DNA of 64,000 bases from Microcella humidisoli. Lineage in GTDB: Bacteria; Actinomycetota; Actinomycetes; Actinomycetales; Microbacteriaceae. Shown in pieces: positions 34,709 to 42,329 of the stretch. Positions within the stretch are counted from its first letter, which is position 1, and each line of letters begins with the position of its first letter. The notes under the pieces are model-generated. The model was not told where the DNA came from. It saw nothing but the letters and a program-made list of their open reading frames with translations, and ran no database searches. Location of the stretch: positions 1,550,001 through 1,614,000 of the forward strand of contig NZ_CP101497.1 in assembly GCF_024362325.1 (NCBI RefSeq), given 5' to 3'. A program made the translations under genes and the position numbers.

Positions 34709-35014
34709 TCAGTCGGCTGAGGATGGCGGAGGGTCGTCGACAAGGTTGACGCCACCTGTCGCCGACGACAGGATCAGCGCCTCGATCCACTCGCGGTTGA
34801 TCTGGGGCGAGCGCGATCCGGAGTAGGTGATGTGCAACGGAACGCCGTTGTCGATCCACAGCGCATGCCGACCGCTGCCGCTGCTGGCTGGAAGCGCCCA
34901 GGTCAGGAAGAAGTTCTCGCCGCGGCGAAGCTTCGTGCTGATGACGATCTGCACGTGGGCGAGCAACCGATCATCGAAATCGAACTCTTCGTTGTGGTAC
35001 CTCAGAATTCCCAC
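34709..35014 (-). CDS. DUF7882-like small protein (module A)
   Basis: 101 aa from a GTG with AGGAGGGG upstream. It contains FDFDDRLLAHVQIVISTKLR, RGENFFLTWALPASSGSGRH, a WIDNGVPLHITYSGSR strand region and PQINREWIEALILSSATGG. This is the DUF7882 pattern common in Micrococcales, where such proteins are sometimes mislabelled ATP-dependent DNA ligase; no ligase motif is present. It is clearly paralogous to the protein at 35836, sharing LAH.Q.V...KLRR.E.F, GSR.P.INREWI and LI. The downstream partner gene starts 105 bp later. Function unknown. Confidence 0.75.
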   Translation of the reverse strand: MGILRYHNEEFDFDDRLLAHVQIVISTKLRRGENFFLTWALPASSGSGRHALWIDNGVPLHITYSGSRSPQINREWIEALILSSATGGVNLVDDPPPSSAD

Positions 35015-35275
35015 GTGCGCCCCTCCTGCATCGCCACTGATTCAGCCAAGAGGGTGCCTCTGGCCGTCGGCGGTCGTTGCCTCACACTGACATGGCCCCC
35101 GTTCGGGGGGCAAGCGCGAGAGGGGGTCTTGACCCGACCTGGCGTAGTGCGGTAGGCGCTCGTATCACGTGTCGGAGAGCGTGGCAAGGGGTGGGGCTGA
35201 CGGTTGCGCCTGTGGTTGTCTCATCCGGGCCCTGAACTGCGGGGTCAGCACCACAGAATCGACTGGGAGGTCGAC

Positions 35276-35545
35276 ATGGGCATCATCGGATGGATCATCC
35301 TCGGACTGATTGCAGGAGCCATCGCCAAGGCGATCCTGCCGGGCAGCCAGGGCGGCGGCTGGGTCATCACCCTCGTGCTCGGCGTCGTGGGCGCTCTGCT
35401 CGGCGGCTTCATCGGCAGCCAGCTCTTCGGTGTCGGGCTCGAGGGCTTCTTCGACATCACCACGTGGCTGCTCGCGATCGGCGGCGCGATCATCGTGCTG
35501 CTCATCTACGGCCTCGTGACGCGCGGGTCGCGCGCCACGCGCTAG
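35276..35545 (+). CDS. GlsB/YeaQ/YmgE family stress membrane protein
   Basis: 89 aa, GGGAGG before the ATG. Three membrane helices (about 2-20, 27-50, 58-82) rich in Gly: MGIIGWIILGLIAGAIAKAI, GGGWVITLVLGVVGALLGGF, TWLLAIGGAIIVLLIYGLV. This is the transglycosylase-associated/GlsB family of general stress membrane proteins. It lies between two paralogous minus-strand small-protein modules, inside a 598-bp stretch. The 261 bases before it form the divergent promoter region with module A. A strong bidirectional hairpin follows at 35563. Confidence 0.9.
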   Translation: MGIIGWIILGLIAGAIAKAILPGSQGGGWVITLVLGVVGALLGGFIGSQLFGVGLEGFFDITTWLLAIGGAIIVLLIYGLVTRGSRATR

Positions 35546-35562
35546 AGACGACCTGAACGCCA

Positions 35563-35596
35563 CGAAGGGCCGGACCCCGCGGGGACCGGCCCTTCG
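35563..35596. terminator. bidirectional hairpin between glsB-type gene and module B
   Basis: An 11-bp outer stem (CGAAGGGCCGG 35563-35573 with its complement 35586-35596), an A/A mismatch and an inner CCCC/GGGG stem form one long hairpin between convergent genes ending at 35545 and 35612. Confidence 0.75.
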
Positions 35597-35611
35597 TCGT
35601 GCGTTCGGCGG

Positions 35612-35836
35612 CTACTCTTCGCCGGCGATGTGCTCGGGGTCGCTCGTGTCGATGAGGCCGATCGCCACGCCCGGGTGGATGAGCAGGTCGGCGGTCTTGA
35701 GCTGTCCGCGCCCGTGGTTGACCCGCAGCCAGCCCGCTTCGCCGGTCGCGAGGATCGCCTCGATCTCCACCTTCAGCTCGCTCGAGTTGCGCGGAACGAT
35801 GTATTCCTCGCCGTCGTAGTGGATGGTGGTGCGCAT
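35612..35836 (-). CDS. small partner protein of module B
   Basis: 74 aa; AAGGAGG lies 7 bases before the ATG at 35834-35836, which overlaps the stop codon of the DUF7882-like gene by one base (TGATG). The product has a strand (TTIHYDGEEYIV), a helix (SSELKVEIEAILATGEAG), WLRVNHGRGQ, and strand ADLLIHPGVAIGLID. It is a diverged paralogue of the 85-aa protein at 34346. Tight coupling suggests it binds the DUF7882-like protein. Function unknown. Confidence 0.7.
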   Translation of the reverse strand: MRTTIHYDGEEYIVPRNSSELKVEIEAILATGEAGWLRVNHGRGQLKTADLLIHPGVAIGLIDTSDPEHIAGEE

Positions 35837-36162
35837 CACGAATCCTCCTTGGCCGTGCTGGCGGGCGTCGTCGGTTCGGGCACCAGGTACAGCCCCGAGG
35901 GGGTGTTGGCGAGCAGCATGAGCTCGTCGATCCACTCGCGGTTGATCGCCGGCGGTCGGCTGCCGAAGAACTTGAATGAGATCGGGATGGTGGGGTGCAT
36001 CCAGATGACGCTGCGCCCGTTGCCGATCGAGTGGTCGTCTTTCCAGCTGAAGTAGAAGGCCTCATTGCGGCGCAACTTGGCACCCATGACCATCTGCAGG
36101 TGCGCGAGCGTGCGGTCATCGAAGTCGGCCGACAAGGTCGAATCGTAGGTCAGTGTTCCCAT
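35836..36162 (-). CDS. DUF7882-like small protein (module B)
   Basis: 108 aa; GGGGGGA precedes the ATG at 36160-36162. Segments: MGTLTYDSTLSADFDDRTLA, HLQMVMGAKLRRNEAFYFSW, GRSVIWMHPTIPISFKFFGS and PPAINREWIDELMLLANTPS. A typical DUF7882 member of normal length, soluble, with no catalytic motif recognised. About a third or more of its positions match the module A protein by eye. Translationally coupled to its partner gene at 35612. Divergent from the agmatine deiminase gene at 36266. Confidence 0.78.
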   Translation of the reverse strand: MGTLTYDSTLSADFDDRTLAHLQMVMGAKLRRNEAFYFSWKDDHSIGNGRSVIWMHPTIPISFKFFGSRPPAINREWIDELMLLANTPSGLYLVPEPTTPASTAKEDS

Positions 36163-36265
36163 CGTTCTGTGTCCCCCCACCCCTGCCTCGTCGTGCATCG
36201 GGTTGCGGGAAGTATGACAGGCGGCGCCGGATGACGGGGGTGAAGGCGCTCGATAGGCTCACCGC

Positions 36266-37297
36266 ATGACCTGGCGCATGCCCGCGGAGACCGCTCCGCA
36301 TGACCGCATCTGGATGGCCTTCCCCCGCGAGGGAGAGGTCATGGGAGACAGTTCGGCCGCCCGAGAGGCGACCTACGCCGCGTGGACGAGCGTGGCCCAC
36401 GCCATCCTGCCGTTCGAGCCCGTGACGATGGTCGTCGACCCGAGTGAGCGCGAGCGCGCCCGGCGCATGCTGAGCGCCGAGATCGACGTCGTCGAGGCGC
36501 CGCTCGACGACTTCTGGATGCGCGACATCGGCCCCACGTTCGTCATCGACGACGAGACCGGTGAGCTCGGCGGCATCGACTGGATCTTCAACGCGTGGGG
36601 CGACCAGGGCGGCAGCTTCGCGCGCGACGCGCTCATCGCCGAGTTCGTGCTCGCCCGGGCGGGCGTCGAGCGCGTGCCCTCGCTGCTCGTCAACGAGGGC
36701 GGCGCCATCCACGTCGATGGCGAGGGCACCGTGATGGTGACCGAGACCGTGCAGCTCGACCCGGGCCGCAACCGCTACGCCACGAAAGAGCGTGTCGAAG
36801 CCGAGCTCGCTCGCACCTTGGGCACGACGCACACGATCTGGCTGCCGCGCGGGCTCACGCGCGACTACGAGCCGCTCGGCACACGCGGCCACGTCGACAT
36901 GATCGCCACCTTCGCCGCGCCCGGCACCGTGCTCGTGCACGAGCAGCCGGATGCGAGCCACCCCGACCACGCCGTCATGCGCGAGGTGCGCGCGGTGCTC
37001 GAGCAGGCGACGGATGCCGCTGGCCGCAGCCTGCAGATCATCGACCTGCCCGCCCCGGCCCAGTTGACGGATGACGAGGGATTCGTCGACTGGAACTATG
37101 TCAATCACCTCACCGTCAACGGCGGCGTCATCGCGTGCGGCTACGACGACCCGGTGGCGGATGCTCGTGCCCGCGACTTGCTGGGCGCCGCGTACCCCGG
37201 CCGTGAGGTCGTGACGGTCGACGCCCGTGAAATTCTCGCGCGCGGCGGAGGGATTCACTGCATCACGCAGCAGCAGCCTGCTGCTCCGGCACGATGA
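36266..37297 (+). CDS. agmatine deiminase / peptidyl-arginine deiminase family enzyme
   Basis: 343 aa. Guanidine-modifying enzyme of the agmatine deiminase type: WMRDIGPTF (Asp87), NEGG (Glu144), GTRGHVDM (His209, Asp211) and the nucleophile Cys332 in GGGIHCITQQQP. All catalytic residues are present. Agmatine deiminase converts agmatine to N-carbamoylputrescine and ammonia in putrescine synthesis or agmatine use. Its stop overlaps the next start (ATGA at 37294-37297), making it the first gene of a four-gene coupled operon. A different guanidine substrate is possible, since no N-carbamoylputrescine amidase of the nitrilase type is adjacent. Confidence 0.88.
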   Translation: MTWRMPAETAPHDRIWMAFPREGEVMGDSSAAREATYAAWTSVAHAILPFEPVTMVVDPSERERARRMLSAEIDVVEAPLDDFWMRDIGPTFVIDDETGELGGIDWIFNAWGDQGGSFARDALIAEFVLARAGVERVPSLLVNEGGAIHVDGEGTVMVTETVQLDPGRNRYATKERVEAELARTLGTTHTIWLPRGLTRDYEPLGTRGHVDMIATFAAPGTVLVHEQPDASHPDHAVMREVRAVLEQATDAAGRSLQIIDLPAPAQLTDDEGFVDWNYVNHLTVNGGVIACGYDDPVADARARDLLGAAYPGREVVTVDAREILARGGGIHCITQQQPAAPAR

Positions 37298-39021
37298 CCC
37301 GCATTCCGCTCGTCGAGACCTCGATCACGCAGCTCGCTACGGCGCTCGCTGCGGGCGAGGTGACGGCGGTGGAGCTCGTGCAGGGCTACCTCGACCGCAT
37401 CGCGACCTACGACCGTGAGCCGTCGGCCGATGGCACGCGCCCCGCCCTCAACGCCGTGGTGGTCGACAACCCGGCTGCGCTCGACGAGGCGCGGGCGAGC
37501 GACGAACGGCGAGCATCCGGCGCCGCGCTCGGCCCGCTCGACGGAATCCCGTACCTCGCGAAAGACAGCTACATGGTGCGCGGCCTGACGGTCGCGAGTG
37601 GCTCGCCCGCCTTCGCCGACCTCGTGGCCCAGAACGACGCCTTCACGGTCGAGCGCTTGCGCGCGGCGGGTGCCATCTGCTTGGGGCTCACGAACATGCC
37701 GCCCATGGCCAACGGCGGAATGCAGCGCGGGCTCTACGGCCGCGCCGAGAACCCCTACAACCCCGCTTACCTGACGGCACCGTTCGGCTCGGGTTCGTCG
37801 AACGGCTCGGGCTCGGGCCTCGCGGCGAGCTTCGCGGCGTTCGCGCTCGCCGAAGAGACCTGGTCGAGCGGCCGCGGCCCCGCGAGCAATAACGGCCTGT
37901 GCTGCTACACGCCCAGCCGCGGCGTCATCTCGGTGCGGGGCAACTGGCCGCTCGTGCCGACGATGGACGTCGTCGTTCCGTACACGCGCACGATGGCCGA
38001 GCTGCTGCTCGTGCTCGACGCGGTCGTGGCCGACGATGGCGAGACCCGCGGAGACTTTTGGCGGGTGCAGCCGTGGGTGAGCATCCCGCCGTCATCGACT
38101 CTGCGGCCGGAGTCGTACCCCGCGCTCGCCGACCCGGCCGCGCTGCAGGGTGTGCGCCTCGGCGTGCCGCGCATGTATGTGGGCGACATGACAGTCGACG
38201 ACCCGATCGAGACGCGGCCCACCGTGATCGCCCAGTGGCAGAAGGCGCGGGCCGATCTCGAGGCGGCGGGGGCGACCGTCGTCGAGGTCGACTTCCCGGT
38301 CGTCACGAATTACGAGAGCCGAGGGCGGGCGGATGACCGCTCGATGGTCGCGCGCGGCCTCGTTCCGCCGCACTTCGCCGACCACGAGCTCTACGAGCTG
38401 AGCATGTGGGGGTGGGAGGAGTTCCTCCAGGCCAACGGCGACCCCGCCCTGCACCGGCTCGCCGACGTGGATCCCGACCTGATCTTCCCGACCCCGCCCG
38501 GCTCGCTGCCCGGCCGGTACGACGACCACCTCAGCCGCTTCGCGCCCGAGGACGTTCCGCTCGAGGATTACGTGCACCGCGCCCGCGCGACGGGCGTGCC
38601 CGCGCTCGAGAGCATCCCCGACATCGCTGAGGGCGTGCGCGGGCTCGAAGAGGCGCGGCGCCTCGACCTCGAAGCGTGGATGGACGACCTCGGCCTCGAC
38701 GCCGTCGTCTTCCCGGCAGTCGCCGACGTGGGGCCCGCCGACGCCGACGTGAACCCCGCGAGCGCCGAGCTCGCGTGGCGCAACGGCACCTGGGTCGCCA
38801 ACGGCAACCTCGTGCCGCGGCACCTCGGCATCCCGTGCGTGCAAGTGCCCATGGGGCTCATGGCCGACATCGGCATGCCCATCGGGCTGACCTTCGCGGG
38901 CCGCGCGTACGACGACTCCCGGTTGCTCGCCTTCGCGGCGGCCTTCGAAGCCTCGGCCGACCGGCCCGGGTCCGCCCTCGGCGGCACGCGCGTGCCGCCG
39001 CCGCACACCCCGGAGCTGTGA
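37294..39021 (+). CDS. amidase (amidase-signature family)
   Basis: 575 aa. The Ser-cisSer-Lys triad can be placed at Lys90 (YLAKDS), Ser168 (GSGSSNGS) and Ser192 (WSSGRG); spacing of 24 between the two Ser is as in fatty-acid amide hydrolase. The loop after Ser192 is unusual (SSGR instead of GGSIR), so substrate binding may differ. Longer than most family members, with an insert about 270-420. Overlaps the deiminase by 4 bases and the dioxygenase start by 1 base. It could cleave N-carbamoyl, formyl or other amides made by its neighbours; substrate not established. Confidence 0.85.
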   Translation: MTRIPLVETSITQLATALAAGEVTAVELVQGYLDRIATYDREPSADGTRPALNAVVVDNPAALDEARASDERRASGAALGPLDGIPYLAKDSYMVRGLTVASGSPAFADLVAQNDAFTVERLRAAGAICLGLTNMPPMANGGMQRGLYGRAENPYNPAYLTAPFGSGSSNGSGSGLAASFAAFALAEETWSSGRGPASNNGLCCYTPSRGVISVRGNWPLVPTMDVVVPYTRTMAELLLVLDAVVADDGETRGDFWRVQPWVSIPPSSTLRPESYPALADPAALQGVRLGVPRMYVGDMTVDDPIETRPTVIAQWQKARADLEAAGATVVEVDFPVVTNYESRGRADDRSMVARGLVPPHFADHELYELSMWGWEEFLQANGDPALHRLADVDPDLIFPTPPGSLPGRYDDHLSRFAPEDVPLEDYVHRARATGVPALESIPDIAEGVRGLEEARRLDLEAWMDDLGLDAVVFPAVADVGPADADVNPASAELAWRNGTWVANGNLVPRHLGIPCVQVPMGLMADIGMPIGLTFAGRAYDDSRLLAFAAAFEASADRPGSALGGTRVPPPHTPEL

Positions 39022-39884
39022 TGACCGAGAACACGCGCGACATCGACGAGGGCGTCGTCACCGACTTCTCGACCCGCATGAGCTACGGCTCGTACCTCGC
39101 GCTCGATGAGTTGCTGCAACTGCAGCGCCCGATCAGCGAGCCCGAGCACCACGACGAGCTGCTGTTCATCATCCAGCACCAGACGAGCGAGCTCTGGATG
39201 AAGCTGCTGCTGCACGAGGCCCGCTCGGCCCGGCAGTGCCTCATCGACGACGACCTCGGCGGCGCGCTCAAGCGCATCGCCCGCATCAAGCACATTCAAG
39301 AGGCGCTCATCCAGCAGTGGAGCGTGCTCGCGACGCTTACGCCCACCGAGTACGCCGAGTTCCGCGGCTTCCTCGCCAACTCCTCCGGCTTCCAGTCGCA
39401 CCAGTACCGCGCGATCGAGTTCATCCTCGGCAACAAGCACGCCGGCATGCTGGCCGTCTTCGAGAGCGACCCGGCGGCGCATGCCGTGCTCGACGAGTTG
39501 CTGCACGAGCCGAGCCTGTACGACGAGTTCTTGCGCCACCTCTCGCGTCACGGCATCGCGATCCCCGCGAGCGTGCTCGAGCGCGATGTCACGAAGGCGC
39601 ACGTCTTCACCCCCGAGCTCGTGCCGGTCTTCGTCGAGATCTACGAGGGCGCGCACGACGCCGACGCGTCGAACTGGCGCGTCTACGAGGCCTGCGAAGA
39701 GCTCGTCGACCTGGAGGACAACTTCCAGCTCTGGCGCTTCCGCCACCTGCGCACCGTGCGCCGCACGATCGGCTTCAAGCGCGGCACGGGCGGTTCGGCG
39801 GGCGTCGACTTCCTGCAGCGCGCGCTCGACCTCACGTTCTTCCCCGAGCTCTACGCGGTGCGCACCGAGATCGGCCAGTCGTGA
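39021..39884 (+). CDS. kynA: tryptophan 2,3-dioxygenase
   Basis: 287 aa. Heme enzyme opening L-tryptophan to N-formylkynurenine. Signature segments: FIIQHQTSELWMK with His53, SGFQSHQYRAIEFILGNKH with the substrate-binding Arg130, RFRHLRTVRRTIGFK with the proximal heme ligand His242, and GTGGSAGVDFLQ at the substrate site. Length is normal. Coupled on both sides (TGATG with the amidase; GTGA with the amidohydrolase). No recognisable kynurenine formamidase or kynureninase gene is in the window, so a neighbouring hydrolase may take the formamidase step. Confidence 0.95.
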   Translation: MTENTRDIDEGVVTDFSTRMSYGSYLALDELLQLQRPISEPEHHDELLFIIQHQTSELWMKLLLHEARSARQCLIDDDLGGALKRIARIKHIQEALIQQWSVLATLTPTEYAEFRGFLANSSGFQSHQYRAIEFILGNKHAGMLAVFESDPAAHAVLDELLHEPSLYDEFLRHLSRHGIAIPASVLERDVTKAHVFTPELVPVFVEIYEGAHDADASNWRVYEACEELVDLEDNFQLWRFRHLRTVRRTIGFKRGTGGSAGVDFLQRALDLTFFPELYAVRTEIGQS

Positions 39885-40948
39885 CCCCGAAGGCGATGGA
39901 TGCTCCTCCCGCGACCTTCCGCGTCGCCGACGCCTGGCGCGGTGAGTGGATGGGCCCCAGCGTGTTCCGCCGTGGCGGGTCGACTCTGCACTACGTCGGG
40001 CCAGCGGACGCGGACGCCGCGGCCATCCCCTTGCCGGGCGTGCTGCTGCCCGGATTCACCGACCACCACGTGCACTTGCAGCTGCTGCCGGCGGACGCGC
40101 TCGAGGCGCTCGCCGCGGGTGGCCTCTCACGCGTGATCGACCTCGGGGGCGACCCCGACGCGCTCGCGGTTCTCGCTGAGCCCGACCCCTTCGCCGCGGC
40201 GCTCGAGTTCGCGGGGGCCTTCCTCACCGCGACGGGCGGCTACCCGAGCGATCGGGCGTGGGCGCCCGCGGGCTCGTGGCGCGCTGTCTCGTCGGCCGAC
40301 GATGCCGAGCTCGCGGTGGCCGAGCAGGTCGCGGCAGGAGCATCCCGCATCAAGATCGCCCTCAACGCCGACGCCGGGCCCGTCTGGGACGACGCGCTGC
40401 TCGCCGAGGTCGTCGCCGAGATCCGCGCGGCCGGGCTGCCGGTCGTCGCGCACGTCGAGGGCGCGGGCCAGGCGGCACGCGCGATCGAGGCGGGCGTCGA
40501 CGTGCTCGCCCACGCGCCGTTCACTGAAGCGCTAACGGAGTCGCTTATCGCGAAGGCCGTCGCGCAGGGGCAGCGCTGGGTGTCGACGCTCGCGATCCAC
40601 AGGCCCGAGGACGACCGGCCTGTGACTACGGAGGAACAGGTTCCGGCGACTGATCGCGACATCGCGACGGCGAACGTGCGCCGGTTCCTCGCCGCCAGGG
40701 GAGAGCTGCTCTACGGCAGCGACCTCGGCAACGGTCCGCAGCCGCTCGGCGTGAACCCGCACGAGCTCGCGGCGCTCGCCGAGGCGGGCCTCGACGAGAC
40801 GGCGGTGCTGCGCGCGCTCGTCGGCGGTTTCGGCCGCGGCCGCTGGAAGAAGCGCGTGACGTGGATGCCCGCGCGCCCGTCTTCCATCACCGACCTCGCC
40901 GACGCGGTGTCGCTGAGCGTCGGCGACCTCGAGGCCGCTGGTGCCTGA
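39881..40948 (+). CDS. amidohydrolase-superfamily metal-dependent hydrolase
   Basis: 355 aa from a GTG in a GTGA overlap with the dioxygenase stop. Urease-type metal-site residues are visible: HVH in GFTDHHVHLQL (about 62-72), an acidic/Lys strand IKIALNAD, His in VVAHVEGAG and VLAHAP, and the final Asp in LLYGSDLGNG. This fits imidazolonepropionase/dihydroorotase-like amidohydrolases. Last gene of the deiminase-amidase-dioxygenase operon. Hydrolysis of a ring amide, formamide or ureido product from that pathway is plausible. Substrate unknown. Confidence 0.78.
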   Translation: MTPKAMDAPPATFRVADAWRGEWMGPSVFRRGGSTLHYVGPADADAAAIPLPGVLLPGFTDHHVHLQLLPADALEALAAGGLSRVIDLGGDPDALAVLAEPDPFAAALEFAGAFLTATGGYPSDRAWAPAGSWRAVSSADDAELAVAEQVAAGASRIKIALNADAGPVWDDALLAEVVAEIRAAGLPVVAHVEGAGQAARAIEAGVDVLAHAPFTEALTESLIAKAVAQGQRWVSTLAIHRPEDDRPVTTEEQVPATDRDIATANVRRFLAARGELLYGSDLGNGPQPLGVNPHELAALAEAGLDETAVLRALVGGFGRGRWKKRVTWMPARPSSITDLADAVSLSVGDLEAAGA

Positions 40949-40954
40949 GCCTCG

Positions 40955-41371
40955 TTAGGGCGCGTACCGGACGTCGCTCTCGCAGAAGACGGTCGCCGCC
41001 GCGTCAGTGGTCGTGCACGCCCCGTCGATGAGCGCCCGGTCGCCGAGCGACTCGGTGAGGGTGAGCTCGTAGGCGACCTGATCGTTGCCCTGGCAGTTCG
41101 CGGCGAGGGGCTCCCCGGGGCTTACCGTCACCGTGATGATGACCTGCTCATCGGTGACCTGAACGCTCGGCTCGTTCACGGTTCCCGTCACGCCGTCGTT
41201 GCAGCCGAGGCGCGAGACGAGCATCGTTACGGTCGTCGTACTGTCATCGATCGTCTGCTGCGGCGCGAGCTCCCACACAGCAGTCGCACTGCCACCCGGA
41301 ACGACGGCGGAGCACGCGGAGAGCATGACCACCGACAGGCTGAAACACAGAGCGCAGAGCAATCCGCGCAC
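40955..41371 (-). CDS. small lipoprotein, unknown function
   Basis: 138 aa from the GTG at 41369-41371, seven bases after the RraB-like stop. Lipoprotein signal VRGLLCALCFSLSVVMLSAC with Cys20 lipidated. The mature part has beta-strand character (TTTVTMLVSRLGCNDGVTG; EQVIITVTVSPGEPL; VAYELTLTESLGD) and four further Cys (LGCN, ANCQ, GACT, FCES), probably two disulfides. No known domain. Convergent with the amidohydrolase gene, 6 bp away. Confidence 0.7.
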   Translation of the reverse strand: MRGLLCALCFSLSVVMLSACSAVVPGGSATAVWELAPQQTIDDSTTTVTMLVSRLGCNDGVTGTVNEPSVQVTDEQVIITVTVSPGEPLAANCQGNDQVAYELTLTESLGDRALIDGACTTTDAAATVFCESDVRYAP

Positions 41372-41378
41372 GATGTCG

Positions 41379-41702
41379 TCAGCCCTGGATGACCGGGGCG
41401 CCCCAGCCGTCGTAGTCGCCGTGGTGGGCGGCGACGACGGCGAAGACCTCTTCGACCATGCGGTCGGCGGTCTCAACGTCGACCGTGGCGATCTTGGCGA
41501 CGCGCAGTGTGCCGCGGAACAGCATGCGCCGGGTCACCGTCGCGGCGTAGCCGAGGGCCTCGAGCGACGTGGCAGCCGCGCGCGCATCCTTGATGGCGGC
41601 GAAGTTGGCGAAGTGCTCGACCTCGCGCGGTTCATCGACGTTGTCGCGCATCTTGATGCGCTGACTGAACTGCTCGACGTTGCAGGTCAGGTGCGACTGC
41701 AT
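41379..41702 (-). CDS. RraB-like (ribonuclease E regulator B fold) protein
   Basis: 107 aa from the ATG at 41700-41702 preceded by GGGAG; an internal ATG at residue 18 is an alternative. MRDNVDEPREVEHFANFAAI, KDARAAATSLEALGYAATVT and TADRMVEEVFAVVAAHHGDY followed by DGWGAPV match the RraB family, which in enterobacteria inhibits RNase E. The VEH..F..FA..AAA...L...GY pattern is diagnostic. Actinobacteria have RNase E/G homologues, so a similar role is possible but unproven. Upstream of the lipoprotein gene in the same direction. Confidence 0.78.
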   Translation of the reverse strand: MQSHLTCNVEQFSQRIKMRDNVDEPREVEHFANFAAIKDARAAATSLEALGYAATVTRRMLFRGTLRVAKIATVDVETADRMVEEVFAVVAAHHGDYDGWGAPVIQG

Positions 41703-41764
41703 ATCTCCCACTCGCGCGATGCTAGACCCGTTTTCTATGGAACGCACATCGTGCACGTGTCGCG

Positions 41765-42235
41765 CTACTGCTCGAGCAGCGGCGTCGTGCGGTAGGTGAT
41801 GAGCTCCTTCAGCACGATCGATGTCGCCGTTCGGCGGATTCCGGGGCACCGCAGGATGCGCTGGCCCACCGCGTAGAGGTCGTCGGTGTCGCGCGCGACC
41901 ACCTGGCACAGCAGGTCGTTCTGCCCCGACGTGGCGACGCACTCGATGATCGTCGGAATCTCGCGCAGCGCGACCATCGCCTCGTCGAACCGGTCTTGAT
42001 CGACCTCCGCCGTGACGATGGCCCGGATGCTGTACCCGAGCGCCTCGGGCGGCACCGTCACGCTCTGGGGTCGCAGGGTTCTGCCGTCGAAGAGCTGCGC
42101 GATGCGGCTCTGCACGGTGCCGCGCGCGAGCCGCAGCGACTCGGCGAGACCACCGACGGTCGCCCGCGGGTCGGCGTCGAGGGCGAGCACGATGCGCCGC
42201 GTGGTGGCGTCGAGGATGGTGGCTGATCTGACCAT
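41765..42235 (-). CDS. Lrp/AsnC family regulator
   Basis: 156 aa from the ATG at 42233-42235. N-terminal helix-turn-helix (about 5-50: LDATTRRIVLALDADPRATV, GGLAESLRLARGTVQSRIAQ) and C-terminal RAM ligand domain (about 68-150: SIRAIVTAEVDQDRFDEAMV; SGQNDLLCQVVARDTDDL). Lrp proteins sense amino acids. It is divergent from the keto-acid decarboxylase/leucine dehydrogenase operon at 42330, its likely target, via the palindrome at 42262-42276. Start has no strong ribosome binding site and may be leaderless. Confidence 0.9.
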   Translation of the reverse strand: MVRSATILDATTRRIVLALDADPRATVGGLAESLRLARGTVQSRIAQLFDGRTLRPQSVTVPPEALGYSIRAIVTAEVDQDRFDEAMVALREIPTIIECVATSGQNDLLCQVVARDTDDLYAVGQRILRCPGIRRTATSIVLKELITYRTTPLLEQ

Positions 42236-42261
42236 GATGCGCGCCACTTTACGCCGAAGTG

Positions 42262-42276
42262 TGGTCGAATCGACCA
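42262..42276. promoter_or_regulatory. perfect palindrome, candidate Lrp operator
   Basis: TGGTCGAATCGACCA: two perfect 7-base arms around a single central A, midway between the divergent Lrp gene (start 42235) and the decarboxylase (start 42330). Position and symmetry fit an Lrp/AsnC dimer site controlling both directions. Confidence 0.65.
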
Positions 42277-42329
42277 GTTTTTGACGCTGATCTTGTCGTG
42301 AGCATCCACCAGGGGCCACTGTTCTCGTC

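Noticed and set aside
34709..36162. ATP-dependent DNA ligase label for the DUF7882-like proteins
   Set aside because: Proteins of about 100 aa without a KxDG lysine or any nucleotidyltransferase motif cannot be ligases; the label is an annotation artefact I recall for this family.
39021..40948. Classical kyn operon
   Set aside because: Only the dioxygenase is recognisable; no kynureninase and no KynB-type formamidase are adjacent, so a full kynurenine pathway cannot be claimed.
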